Shown in pieces: positions 53,522-61,912 of a stretch of 64,000 nt of DNA. Both the position numbers and the translations under genes were made by a program. The stretch covers positions 124,001 through 188,000 of the forward strand of contig NZ_JAHNZT010000006.1 of assembly GCF_019039035.1 (NCBI RefSeq). Reading direction: 5' to 3'. Position 1 is the first letter of the stretch. Every line of letters begins with the position of its first letter. Under the pieces are notes generated by a model that did no database searches, was not told the DNA's origin, and worked only from the letters and a program-made list of their open reading frames with translations. This DNA comes from Citreicoccus inhibens (GTDB lineage: Bacteria > Myxococcota > Myxococcia > Myxococcales > Myxococcaceae).

Positions 53522-54640
53522 ATGGGAGACATGACACCGCCCATCCTCCGTTGCTCGCTCGTGGCCGTGCTCTCGGCCTTGGTGTTGCTCTCCTCCGCGC
53601 CCGCCTCCGCCGCCAAGATTCCCCTGGGCGACGACGCGAGCCTCAACGTCGGCGTCCTGATTCAACCGCAGATGCAGCTCACGAAGGATGGCGCCCCCGT
53701 GGGAGACGTGGGGACCGACTTCTTCCTGCGCCGCGTGCGGCTCATCGTGGGGGGCTCCATCACGAAGAAGCTGTCGTTCTTCGTCGAGACGGAGCAACCC
53801 AACTTCGGAAAGAACGGCGACTGGAACCCGGCGTTCTTCATCCAGGACGCCTATGTGTCGTACGAGTTCGCCGAGAAGGTCTGGGTGGACACGGGCTTCT
53901 TCCTCGTGCCGCTCGCGCACCATACGGTCCAGGGCGCCGCGTCGCTGAACACGCTTGACCTCCACGCGGACCTCATCCGCTACCCACCCAGCGCGGGCAA
54001 GGCCTTGCGCGACGCAGGTGTCCAGGTACGCGGCCTCGCCGGACCGCTGTCCTTCCGCGCCGCGGTCTTCCAAGGCGTCGAGGGCGCGGTGCTGGACTCC
54101 GGGCAGACCGTCAATCCGGATGACCTGCCTCGCGTCACGGGCATGGCGCGCTGGAACTTCCTCGGCCGTGAGGAGGACATGTTCCTCAAGGGCATCTACT
54201 TCGCGAAGTCGCCGCTCGTGTCCGTGGGCGTGGGTACGGATTATCAGTTCGCATCCGTCGCGACAGCCTCGGGCGTGCACGACGCGCTGGCGCTCGCGGC
54301 GGATGTCTTCGTGGACCTTCCCTGGAACGAGCAGGACGAGCTCATCTTCCAGACCGACGTGCTGTCCTGGCAGCAAGGCATCGACAATCCGCGCAGCGGC
54401 ACGGGCTTCTTCGCGGAGCTGGGCTGGCGCCACGGAATCTTCGAGCCCCTCTTCTCCGCCGAATACTTCGCCTCGCGCGTCGACGCGAGGGACCTGCTCG
54501 CCCTGCGCCCTGGCTTCAACTTCTGGTTCAACCAACACACCTTCAACCTGAAGACCGAGGTGGCCGTGTCCTGGCAGGGTGACATCTCCCAGGCGCGCAC
54601 GGGCATCGCGGGCACCGCGCAGCTCCAGCTCTATTACTGA
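53522..54640 (+). CDS. Phosphate-selective porin-type outer-membrane protein (OprP/OprO-like)
   Basis: The protein has 372 residues. A signal peptide ends near APASA (about residue 31). The mature part has repeated amphipathic strands and family-type segments FFLRRVRLIVGGSITKKLSF, EKVWVDTGFFLVPLAHHT and LRPGFNFWFNQHTFNLKTEV. It ends in LQLYY, an aromatic C-terminus as needed for outer-membrane barrel insertion. Relatives are anion porins induced in phosphate starvation; here no Pho gene is adjacent, so phosphate selectivity is only a family label. The start is uncertain: ATG 53522 or ATG 53531, nine bases later. Confidence 0.87.
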   Translation: MGDMTPPILRCSLVAVLSALVLLSSAPASAAKIPLGDDASLNVGVLIQPQMQLTKDGAPVGDVGTDFFLRRVRLIVGGSITKKLSFFVETEQPNFGKNGDWNPAFFIQDAYVSYEFAEKVWVDTGFFLVPLAHHTVQGAASLNTLDLHADLIRYPPSAGKALRDAGVQVRGLAGPLSFRAAVFQGVEGAVLDSGQTVNPDDLPRVTGMARWNFLGREEDMFLKGIYFAKSPLVSVGVGTDYQFASVATASGVHDALALAADVFVDLPWNEQDELIFQTDVLSWQQGIDNPRSGTGFFAELGWRHGIFEPLFSAEYFASRVDARDLLALRPGFNFWFNQHTFNLKTEVAVSWQGDISQARTGIAGTAQLQLYY

Positions 54641-55067
54641 CGCGCCCGGTGAGACGTCCTCCACGGCTCGAATGCGGGAACCCAGCCGTGGAGTGGACCG
54701 AGGCGCGGTGCGAGCCGCCCTCGGTTCGCGTCAGCACGCCTCGACAGCGGACCGGGTCCAGTACGGCGTCTGATGGCCTGTCGTCACCGCGAGGGCCCCG
54801 CAGTTACAGAGCGTGCGCATGAACGCTCCGGTCCTTGAGTCTGGTTTGTGCGGCATCATGAGGATACGGAGAGCCGAGGCCCCGCAGGCAATGCGAGGCA
54901 GGCCAGACCCACGAGCCGCGCACCGCAATCCCTATCACCTCACTGCGAGACATGACCGCATGAGGTCTGGCTGGAACCAGGGCGGGTGTGACTCTTCACC
55001 GGGCGCCGAGCCATGACACCGAGGCGTGATATCGCTTCAGCTCTCGATGCGAGGAGGAGCGGTCACG
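54641..55067. other. Intergenic stretch with no convincing gene
   Basis: About 427 bp between the porin and the small lipoprotein gene. A 67-codon plus-strand frame near 54813 has no ribosome site or family pattern. The final 60 bp should hold the promoter and a strong GAGGAGGAG ribosome site for the next gene. Confidence 0.5.
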
Positions 55068-55493
55068 ATGCGCAAGGGATGCTGGCTGGTGTGCGTGCTG
55101 TGCGCGATGGGCTGCGGCAAGAACGAGTCCGCGACAGTGTCACTCGTTCCCGTCGATGACTCAGGCATCTCGGGGACCCTGACCGTGGAGGAGACCGAGG
55201 GAAAGGCTGGACTGGGCGAGGTCCGCTTCGCGTTCACCTTGGACAACCCCGCGGACGTGAAGACGATTGGCTACGTCCACGAAGGCCGCTGCACCAACCT
55301 GGGCATGCACGAGCACACCGAGGGCTTCGAGCCCGACAGCTACCTGCGTCAGGCCTACGCACCGCGCGAGGGACACTCCTTCCACCTGGAGCATCTGGAC
55401 GCCTATCAAGACAATCACGCCTTCGCGGTCCACGCGTATGGAGACAGCTCCACCGACGCGAGCGGTCGCGTGCTGGCGTGCGGCGACATCTGA
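55068..55493 (+). CDS. Small uncharacterised lipoprotein
   Basis: The protein has 141 residues. The lipoprotein signal ends in VLCAMGC. The mature part has two acidic/His-rich segments (GRCTNLGMHEHTEGF and HSFHLEHLDAYQDNHAFAVH) and ends in VLACGDI. The HxHxxxF and C...ACGD pattern resembles the layout of Cu/Zn superoxide dismutase loops, but length and spacing do not match a working enzyme; metal or copper binding is possible. ATG 55068 has GAGGAGGAG about 10 nt upstream. It ends 7 bp before the convergent MocR gene. Family not recognised. Confidence 0.75.
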   Translation: MRKGCWLVCVLCAMGCGKNESATVSLVPVDDSGISGTLTVEETEGKAGLGEVRFAFTLDNPADVKTIGYVHEGRCTNLGMHEHTEGFEPDSYLRQAYAPREGHSFHLEHLDAYQDNHAFAVHAYGDSSTDASGRVLACGDI

Positions 55494-55500
55494 CGGGCCT

Positions 55501-56943
55501 TCACGAATCGTCGGACGACACCGAGGCTTCGAGAACGCTGCGCAGACGGCGCACGCCCTCGCGGATGCGCTCCGAGGGGAGCGTGCCGAAGCCCAATACC
55601 CAGCCTGGGCGCGCGGGCCTGGCCAAGAAGTAGCGTGAGAGGTTCACGAGCCCGACCCCCGCCTCACGCGCTCGCGTCGTGACGTCGCGCTCCAATCGCA
55701 AGCCGCCCTGGCGCAGCAGCACGCTCAAGTGCAGCCCGGCCGTCGAGGGCAAGGGTTGGAGCCATTCCCCGCCTTCGCGGTCCAACTCCTCCAGGATGCG
55801 CTCGTGGCGGTCTTCGTACTCACGGCGCATCTTCCGGATGTGTCGCGCCAGGAGTCCCGTATCGATGAACCGCGCCAAAGCCGCCTGCGAGGCCAGCTGG
55901 GTATGCCAGTCCGTCACGCGCTTCGCCGCGCGCAGGGCCCCTTGCACGGACGGCGGAGCGACCAGGAATCCCAACCGCAGCTCCGGCAACATCACCTTGG
56001 AGAACGAGCCGACGTAGAAGACCCGCCCGGAGCGATCCAACCCGTGCAACGTCTCCAGCGGTCGTCCTCCGAAGCGGAACTCACTGTCGTAGTCGTCTTC
56101 GATGATGACCGCGTCGCGCCGCTTCGCCCACTCCAGCAGCGCGAGCCGCCGCGCGGGAGACAAGGCCATCCCGAGCGGGAACTGGTGCGAGGGCGTCACA
56201 TAGACGAGGCGCGCCGAGTCCGGGAGCGCGCTCACCACGAGCCCCTCGGCGTCCACCGGGACGGGGATGATGCGCGCCCCCATGCTCTGGAAGAGGAAGC
56301 GCGCCGGTGAATAGCCGGGCTCCTCCAGCGCGATGCAGTCACCCGGCTCGATGAAGACGCGGCCAATGAGGTCCAACGCCTGCTGCGCACCATGCGTGAT
56401 GAGGATGTCGTCCGGGCTGGCTCGGACCCCTCTCGCGAGGCCCACGTGGCGCGACACCGCCTCGCGCAGTCCCCGCAGGCCGGCGGTCTCGGCATAGCCC
56501 TCGGACCGAGTCGTGGCGCGAAACTGGCGTGCCATGAGCCGACGCCAGGACTCGAACGGGAACGTGCGCGTGTCCGGTACGCCCACGCGGAACTCATAGG
56601 GCACGGCGGCCTCGCGGGCGCGCTCGGGCGGCAGCGTGCTCCAGATGTCCCGTGCGCGCAGGTGCACACCCGGCGCCATCCTCGTGCTTCCACCTGGGGC
56701 GGTAGCGGCTCCCTGCACGAAGCTCCCCGCGCGGGTGCGCCCCGCCACGAGCCCTTCGGCGGTCAGCCATTCGTACGCCACGCTCACGGTGTTGCGAGAC
56801 ACCGACAGGCTCCGAGCCAGATCGCGCGTGGGTGGGAGCCGCTCACCCGGCTTCAGCCGGCCATCGAGTATGGCTGCCCGCAACGCTCGGTAGATCTGCC
56901 CCGCGAGGTCTCGCCGGTCTTCGAGGTTGACGTGAAGGTCCAT
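55501..56943 (-). CDS. MocR/PdxR family regulator (GntR-HTH fused to aminotransferase fold)
   Basis: The protein has 480 residues. The GntR winged helix is at about residues 10-80 (DLAGQIYRALRAAILDGRLK, then LSVSRNTVSVAYEWL). A linker leads to a type I aminotransferase-like domain with the PLP lysine at about residue 316 (YVGSFSKVMLPELRLG), DDYDSEFRF and HGAQQALDL. MocR proteins use PLP or its adduct as effector; family members regulate vitamin B6, GABA or other amine pathways. ATG 56943 is preceded by an AGGGGCC site. It is divergent from the cupin/DoxX pair, which is its likely target. Pyridoxine-synthesis genes are not adjacent, so PdxR proper is doubtful. Confidence 0.92.
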   Translation of the reverse strand: MDLHVNLEDRRDLAGQIYRALRAAILDGRLKPGERLPPTRDLARSLSVSRNTVSVAYEWLTAEGLVAGRTRAGSFVQGAATAPGGSTRMAPGVHLRARDIWSTLPPERAREAAVPYEFRVGVPDTRTFPFESWRRLMARQFRATTRSEGYAETAGLRGLREAVSRHVGLARGVRASPDDILITHGAQQALDLIGRVFIEPGDCIALEEPGYSPARFLFQSMGARIIPVPVDAEGLVVSALPDSARLVYVTPSHQFPLGMALSPARRLALLEWAKRRDAVIIEDDYDSEFRFGGRPLETLHGLDRSGRVFYVGSFSKVMLPELRLGFLVAPPSVQGALRAAKRVTDWHTQLASQAALARFIDTGLLARHIRKMRREYEDRHERILEELDREGGEWLQPLPSTAGLHLSVLLRQGGLRLERDVTTRAREAGVGLVNLSRYFLARPARPGWVLGFGTLPSERIREGVRRLRSVLEASVSSDDS

Positions 56944-57044
56944 GGCCCCTGCCCATAGATTGGCCCAGTGAGATTCGTCAATCCTGGCTCTCCCATCGGG
57001 CCAGCATCGGGCGCACAGTGCCGTCACTTCCAACGGAGACACTC
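56944..57044. promoter_or_regulatory. Shared promoter region of the MocR regulator and the cupin gene
   Basis: This 101-bp divergent gap includes tggccc (56961-56966) and gggcca (56998-57003), an inverted repeat with 31 bp between. MocR regulators typically bind paired sites in the shared promoter with their divergent target. Promoter boxes could not be fixed. Confidence 0.4.
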
Positions 57045-57494
57045 ATGACCGCGCTCGCCTCCCTCCCCGTCCACGCTGACCGTATCCCCTGGATTCCGAT
57101 GGGCCCTCCGGGCCTCTCGTTCAAGCCGCTGCGCTTCTACAAGGACAACCGCGGCTGGACGTACTTGTTCCGCGTCGAGCCGGGCACCGTCATCCCGCGC
57201 CATCGCCACACGGGTGAGGTGCATGCCATCAACCTCGTGGGCAAGCGCCAGTTGCTCGACACGGGTGAGGAGGTTGGCCCGGGCACCTACGTCTACGAGC
57301 CTGTCGGCAACGTCGATAGCTGGATGGCCGTGGGCGACGAGCCCGTGGTCATCTTCATCACCATCTTCGGAGCCATCGAGTACATGGGCCCGGATGGAGC
57401 GGTCACCAAGCGGGTGACGTCGGATGACCGGCTGGAGACCTACCGCCGCTGGTGCGAAGCGAACGGCGCCGAGTTCCTCGCCACCCTGGAGTAA
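57045..57494 (+). CDS. Cupin (2,4'-dihydroxyacetophenone dioxygenase-like)
   Basis: The protein has 149 residues and a single cupin barrel. Metal ligands are HRH in PRHRHTGEVHAINL plus the later EVHA His and a Glu. The opening IPWIPMGPPGLSFKPLRFYK and the YVYEPVGNVDSWMA segment resemble a family named after 2,4'-dihydroxyacetophenone dioxygenase, which cleaves an aryl ketone C-C bond with Fe; many members have no tested activity. It is cytoplasmic. ATG 57045 is supported by a GGAGA site. It is followed 7 bp later by a DoxX-type gene and is divergent from a MocR regulator. Confidence 0.85.
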   Translation: MTALASLPVHADRIPWIPMGPPGLSFKPLRFYKDNRGWTYLFRVEPGTVIPRHRHTGEVHAINLVGKRQLLDTGEEVGPGTYVYEPVGNVDSWMAVGDEPVVIFITIFGAIEYMGPDGAVTKRVTSDDRLETYRRWCEANGAEFLATLE

Positions 57495-57501
57495 GCCCGC
57501 C

Positions 57502-57960
57502 ATGACGACCACCGCGATCTCCTCTTCCGTGTCTGTTTCTGTCTCGGCGTCCTCCACCCGCGAGGACGGCCTGGAGCGCTGGGCCATCGGCTACGCGCGC
57601 ATCGCCCTGGGCGTGGCCTTCCTCTCCGCCGTGGCGAGCCGGTTCGGCCTCTGGAGTGGAGAGCCCTGGAGCCCTCGCTTCGAGCGCTTCATCGCGTACA
57701 CCGCACAGGTGAACGCCTTCGCACCAGCGGCGTGCATCCCATTCCTCGCCTGGGTCGCGACCCTCGCGGAGACGACGCTGGGCACGCTGCTCGTGCTCGG
57801 GCTGTGGCGCAGGCATGTGGCCTTCGCCAGCGCCGCGGTGCTGGCGGTGTTCGGCACGGCGATGGCGGTGTCGCTCGGGCCCAAGGAGCCGCTCGACTAC
57901 TCGGTGTACTCCGCGTCCGCGGGCGCCCTTCTCCTGGCGCTGGCCTCGCGTCGAAAGTGA
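57502..57960 (+). CDS. DoxX-like four-helix membrane protein
   Basis: The protein has 152 residues. Four hydrophobic helices can be seen: about 33-50 (YARIALGVAFLSAVASRF), 75-95 (PAACIPFLAWVATLAETTLG), 95-115 and 130-148. A polar helix/loop with FGLWSGEP is typical of DoxX/SURF4-like proteins of the inner membrane. Their function is unclear; some associate with superoxide or thiosulfate metabolism. The Ser/Thr-rich N-terminus (TTTAISSSVSVSVSASS) precedes helix 1. It is 7 bp downstream of the cupin and certainly in one transcript. Confidence 0.85.
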   Translation: MTTTAISSSVSVSVSASSTREDGLERWAIGYARIALGVAFLSAVASRFGLWSGEPWSPRFERFIAYTAQVNAFAPAACIPFLAWVATLAETTLGTLLVLGLWRRHVAFASAAVLAVFGTAMAVSLGPKEPLDYSVYSASAGALLLALASRRK

Positions 57961-58048
57961 GTCACACACGCCATTCGTCCGGTAGTGCACGAATGGCATT
58001 GGGGTCCCCGAGGAGGCATCCAAGGGTGGTGCATAGGATGCCGCCCGG

Positions 58049-59638
58049 ATGCCCCGGCCCCACCCTCCACCCGCGGAAGTGGACGAGGAGTCACTGGTCC
58101 ACCAGTTCTCCGGGCTCGACCGGAAGGCCACCGGCGTCTTCTTCACTCCCGCGCCGCTGGTGGAGCGCACGCTGGCCCTCGCCCTGCCGTACCTGGGTGA
58201 AGGGCCGCTCGCGGTGGTGGACCCCGCATGTGGCGCGGGCGCGTTCCTCGCGGCGACGGCGCGACTGCGGCCGGATGCGAGGCTGTGTGGTCTGGAGTTG
58301 GACGCGGACGTGGCGCGCATGTGCCACGCGCGAATCCCAAGCGCGGACATCCGTCCCGGGGATGCGCTGCGCGATGGATTGGAGCCCCTGCTCGCCGCCA
58401 TTCCGCCCAACCACCGCGAGCTGTGGATTGGAAATCCGCCGTACAACGGAACGTCCGCGCTGCTGAAGGACCGTGCGGCCTATGCGCGGCTGCGCGCGCT
58501 CCTGCCTCGCGAGCTGCCCGCGGGAACCAGCCTCCGGGATGACTTCGCGTTCTTCCTGCTCGTCGCGGCGAGCCGTCTGGCCACGCGCCCCGGAGTGCTC
58601 GCCTTCATCACGCCGAGCAGTCTGCTCGAATCGTTCCTGTACGCGCCGCTGCGCCACGCGCTGCTGGAGACATTGTCGCTGCGCGAGGTGGTGGACCTGG
58701 GGCCTGGAGCCTTCGCGGGCACGCAGGTCCGCACGTGCATCACTGTTTGGACGTCGCCTCCCGGCGCGGCGGCCCTGCCCCGCTTTGAGAGGCAAGGCCA
58801 GACACAGTCCTTCCATCCCGAGGCACCCGAGTGGCGATTGGTCCCTATCTCGCCGGAGGCCGTGGCGCTCGACACGGAGTGGCGCGCGGAGGGTGAGCTG
58901 CTCGATGCGCTCGTCCCGGTGAGCCTGCCCGGCGTGAAGACCCGCTTCGATGAACTGCTCGTGGATGAGGATCCGGAGCGATTGCTCTTACGCGTGCGAG
59001 CCTTCGCGGCGTGTCCTCGGGATGCGCTGACGGACTTCGCGAAGGCGCACGGCCTGCCGTTGTCCGTGCTGTCGAAGCTGCATGCGCTGAAGGAAGGGGC
59101 ACCGCTGGACGTGGACGCGAGCCACCTGCGGCCCTTCTTCCGATACGGCGGGGCGAGGCATCGCGGCACGGTGCCACCCGAGGCGCGGGCGTACTGCTAT
59201 CTGGATCGGCGGCTCATTCCTCGGGGCGATCACCGGCTGCGCGGCCCGTATGACCCGCACCTGGGCGCGGTGAAGCTGCTGTTCAACGTGCGCGAGTTGC
59301 CGCTGTCCGCCGCGTTGCTGGAGGAAGAGGGCTGCGTGCATGATCATCGTCACGCGCGCTTCGCGCCCCTCTTCGTCCCGGAGCGGATCCGCGACCACGG
59401 ATTGGGAGTCACGCGGGCGGCCCTGACGCGCGAGGAGTTGGGGCCACTGGTCCCGAACCTCTCGGTAAGAGGCCGCGCCTGGGCCGACACCGTGGGAGGT
59501 CCCGCCGAAGCCTTCGGGCTCCTGGTGCGCTTCCTCAACAGCGAGCAGGTCCAACAAGTGTGGGCGCCAGCGTTCGGAGCATCGCGGGTAGTCCCCGTGC
59601 CGCTCGCACACCTGTCCGGGGTGGATGCAGAGACCTAG
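58049..59638 (+). CDS. Orphan gamma-type N6-adenine DNA methyltransferase
   Basis: The protein has 529 residues. Motif X-like GVFFTPAPLV, motif I DPACGAGAF (about residues 58-67) and motif IV NPPY (about 129-132) are present in the order of gamma N6-adenine methyltransferases, as in TaqI, type IIG and PglX-like enzymes. The C-terminal half (about 260-529) would be the target-recognition part (PFFRYGGARHRGTVPPEARA). No nuclease domain or motif PD-ExK is visible, and no restriction or BREX gene lies next to it. It may be a solitary regulatory or self-marking methyltransferase, or part of a system split elsewhere. It starts at ATG 58049. Confidence 0.88.
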   Translation: MPRPHPPPAEVDEESLVHQFSGLDRKATGVFFTPAPLVERTLALALPYLGEGPLAVVDPACGAGAFLAATARLRPDARLCGLELDADVARMCHARIPSADIRPGDALRDGLEPLLAAIPPNHRELWIGNPPYNGTSALLKDRAAYARLRALLPRELPAGTSLRDDFAFFLLVAASRLATRPGVLAFITPSSLLESFLYAPLRHALLETLSLREVVDLGPGAFAGTQVRTCITVWTSPPGAAALPRFERQGQTQSFHPEAPEWRLVPISPEAVALDTEWRAEGELLDALVPVSLPGVKTRFDELLVDEDPERLLLRVRAFAACPRDALTDFAKAHGLPLSVLSKLHALKEGAPLDVDASHLRPFFRYGGARHRGTVPPEARAYCYLDRRLIPRGDHRLRGPYDPHLGAVKLLFNVRELPLSAALLEEEGCVHDHRHARFAPLFVPERIRDHGLGVTRAALTREELGPLVPNLSVRGRAWADTVGGPAEAFGLLVRFLNSEQVQQVWAPAFGASRVVPVPLAHLSGVDAET

Positions 59639-59727
59639 CTCTTTGGGTCTCACCGAGAGAGCGCGTTGGGCGATGATTCGAGCGTTTGCCGAACGTGCAC
59701 TTCGTCCTCCTCTGTTCATGGAAACCC

Positions 59728-60141
59728 ATGACGACTCATCCGAATCCCATTTTGGTGGTGTTGGTATCGGTCCTCCTGAGCGCAACCGGATGCCGGCGCG
59801 ATGCCGATTCATCGCGGATTTCCGCTCCATCCCTCGCGCAAATCGGAACTCCCTGCACCTCGATTTCAGATTGCGGGAAGGGGCTCACCTGCGCGGGTGG
59901 TTCCAACTTCTCGCATGAGGATGCCGGCTCCACCTGTCAGATGGCGTGCACGCCATCGACGAACAGTGGATGTGCCGAAGGATGGAGTTGCGTGATTGTA
60001 AGTGATGGGCCCGGCAGTGCCCTTCCCGGGGTATGCCGACACTTTGACAAGGCAGACTTCGAATCCCTGCGCTCGACTCGCCCCGCCGGCGCTGCTTCCG
60101 AGTGCGCTATGCCGGTTCACGGTGTTGTTCGCCCGAGTTGA
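59728..60141 (+). CDS. Small Cys-rich lipoprotein
   Basis: The protein has 137 residues. A lipoprotein signal ends in LLSATGC. The mature chain carries repeated cysteines (GTPCTSISDCGKGLTC, STCQMACTPSTNSGC, WSCVIVSDG), a layout of short disulfide-linked loops seen in many secreted myxobacterial proteins. No domain was named. GC is lower than in most of the window. The ATG at 59728 is chosen for the signal peptide; a GTG-type start upstream is possible. It is followed by two more small uncharacterised genes on the same strand. Confidence 0.7.
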   Translation: MTTHPNPILVVLVSVLLSATGCRRDADSSRISAPSLAQIGTPCTSISDCGKGLTCAGGSNFSHEDAGSTCQMACTPSTNSGCAEGWSCVIVSDGPGSALPGVCRHFDKADFESLRSTRPAGAASECAMPVHGVVRPS

Positions 60142-60200
60142 GGCCCTCTGCCGCAGCCGGCGAACCACAAGCGGTCCCTGATTCAGGAGGCCATCAAGTC

Positions 60201-60527
60201 ATGGCCGCGTCGTGGAGGACAGAGAGGTCGCGTGTCGCCATCGTGTCGAAGTGGGTGGGGTTTAGCATCAATGCATCGCCCTGGTGCGAAGAGTGGACCG
60301 TGAGCAGATACGCAGGAGTCGTGCTGGTTTGGCTGTTGATCACGACCGGCTACGCCGCCATGTACGTCCACAGCCGAACAGGGATGGATTCCCCCGAGCT
60401 GTACGCCAGAACCTGGCAGTTCCAGCTTCTGATGTTCGGGATCTTTCGACTGCCATTGCTCGTACTGGCACTCATCATCACCCTGATAGGCGTGTCACGA
60501 ATTCTACGCCTCCGGAGGAGTTCGTGA
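60201..60527 (+). CDS. Small two-helix membrane protein
   Basis: The frame encodes 108 residues from ATG 60201. Two hydrophobic helices (AGVVLVWLLITTGYAAMYV and LPLLVLALIITLIGV) lie in the second half, with a short loop between them. A GTG at 60300 would give a 75-residue protein containing only those helices and may be the true start. No family was recognised. It lies in a lower-GC strip between a Cys-rich lipoprotein and a small unknown gene. A membrane-anchoring role is all that can be proposed. Confidence 0.5.
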   Translation: MAASWRTERSRVAIVSKWVGFSINASPWCEEWTVSRYAGVVLVWLLITTGYAAMYVHSRTGMDSPELYARTWQFQLLMFGIFRLPLLVLALIITLIGVSRILRLRRSS

Positions 60528-60572
60528 CCTTGGGCAACAGCTGGGGTGCAGAGCCAGAATCCAAACTCGTTC

Positions 60573-60806
60573 ATGGACAGCGAATGGGGAATAATTGAAT
60601 CCAACCGTGCTGGCCGTAGCGCAATCGCACCCACTGACGACACCCGGACACGCCTGCTGCTCGACATTGGCGCCGTTGAAGATCGGGTTCTCGCTATTCG
60701 GCCGATGGCCCCGGAATTGGCGTCCGAGCTCGCGACCGTCATGGGGAGCCTGGAGGCTTTCGCGAGATTGATTGCTCAGACAGTGCCGGGACACGGTCGC
60801 CCCTGA
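60573..60806 (+). CDS. Small hypothetical protein
   Basis: The frame encodes 77 residues from ATG 60573, with no signal or membrane segment; an alternative GTG start is at 60546. The C-terminal part (LLLDIGAVEDRVLAI, ATVMGSLEAFARLIAQ) could form two amphipathic helices. It ends 5 bp before the convergent AAA ATPase gene. Composition is coding-like but no homologue was recognised, so it may not be a real gene. Confidence 0.35.
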   Translation: MDSEWGIIESNRAGRSAIAPTDDTRTRLLLDIGAVEDRVLAIRPMAPELASELATVMGSLEAFARLIAQTVPGHGRP

Positions 60807-60811
60807 CCCGT

Positions 60812-61555
60812 TCAGTCTTCGAAGAGATGTCGAAAGTAACGCTCTCGGTGCTCCAAGAAGTCTCGCGTCAGCCTGTAGTGGTCCGTGTCCTCGTACCTCA
60901 CCGGTTCGAGGCCCGTCTCTGACAAGTGGTAGAGGCTGGCACCAGGGTAGGCAAGAATCAGCGGGGAATGGGTCGCGATGATGAACTGGCATCTCTCACG
61001 GACGCGATCGTGGATCAATTTCAGCAAGGCCAGTTGGCGTTGTGGTGAGAGGGCGGCTTCAGGCTCATCGAGAATGTAGAGACCACCCGGCCCGAATCGA
61101 TTGGTCACGAGCGCGATGAAGGACTCTCCATGCGATTTCTCGTGGAGAGTTCGCCCTCCATAGCTGTTAATGACGGGCGGTCCGAGAGCAAATCCTGTGT
61201 CCAGCTTCTCGATCTCGGTGGCCACGTTGAAGAAGCTCTCGGCACGGAGGAAATACCCTGTCCTTGGACGGCGAACGCCACGGGCAAGGCTTAGGTACCG
61301 ATGCAGGTCTGACTCGGACCTGCGCGTGGCAAAGTTGAAGTTGTTGCTGCCACCCTCAGCATTGAAGCCGGCCACAACGGCGATGGCCTCGATGAGCGTG
61401 GACTTGCCGCTGCCGTTCTCCCCCACGAAAAAGGTGACCTGGGGATGGAAGTCGAGTCGCTCCAGATTGCGCACGGCTGGGATGGCGAACGGGTACACCC
61501 TGAAGTCGGGCACCTCGTCGCGGCGCAGCTCCATATATCGAAGGAACACGTCCAT
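60812..61555 (-). CDS. AAA/SMC-like ABC-type ATPase (COG3910-like)
   Basis: The protein has 247 residues. Walker A is GENGSGKST, Walker B LYILDEPEAALS, and the H-loop ATHSPLIL, the pattern of OLD/COG3910-type cytosolic ATPases. The segment LRRDEVPDFRVYPFAIPAV near the start is typical of that group. Members are linked to DNA repair or defence, often unstudied. It has no partner nuclease gene nearby. ATG 61555 was chosen because the family starts near MELRRDEVP and GGAG precedes it; ATG 61609 adds an 18-residue basic tail. Confidence 0.85.
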   Translation of the reverse strand: MDVFLRYMELRRDEVPDFRVYPFAIPAVRNLERLDFHPQVTFFVGENGSGKSTLIEAIAVVAGFNAEGGSNNFNFATRRSESDLHRYLSLARGVRRPRTGYFLRAESFFNVATEIEKLDTGFALGPPVINSYGGRTLHEKSHGESFIALVTNRFGPGGLYILDEPEAALSPQRQLALLKLIHDRVRERCQFIIATHSPLILAYPGASLYHLSETGLEPVRYEDTDHYRLTRDFLEHRERYFRHLFED

Positions 61556-61912
61556 GCCGGGATCTCCGGGGTGCCCCTTCCCTCTTCGCTCGCGTTCGGA
61601 TCTGGCCATCTGCCACACAGTACCTGGACGCCCGGGTACGACGAGGGCCGTGTGCACCATCCCCTCCGCCGAGGACCCAGCCCACCGATTTCACAACAGG
61701 GTTGTGGCCTTCAGGGCCGGCCGGCACGGACGCGGATGAGTCCGCGCTCGAACTCCGCGAGGGCGGCGATGGGCTGAACCAGGAGCCTGCCGGTGGGTGG
61801 GGAGGTGTCGTGGAGCGGTGGATCCCGTGCCGCTCGGCCTACTTTCCAGAGCGGCGGCAGAGGGCCGGCGCTAGTGTCCTGCCTCGTCACCGAACCCTGG
61901 AGGTCTCGCGTC
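61556..61912. other. Intergenic region between AAA ATPase and sodC
   Basis: This stretch of about 357 bp must contain the promoters of the divergent AAA ATPase and superoxide dismutase genes. It may also include the optional 5' extension of the ATPase (to 61609). No operator, repeat or further gene was recognised. Confidence 0.45.

Noticed and set aside
54813-55016. 67-codon plus-strand frame in the gap before the small lipoprotein
   Set aside because: It has no ribosome binding site, an unusual composition and no domain; treated as non-coding.
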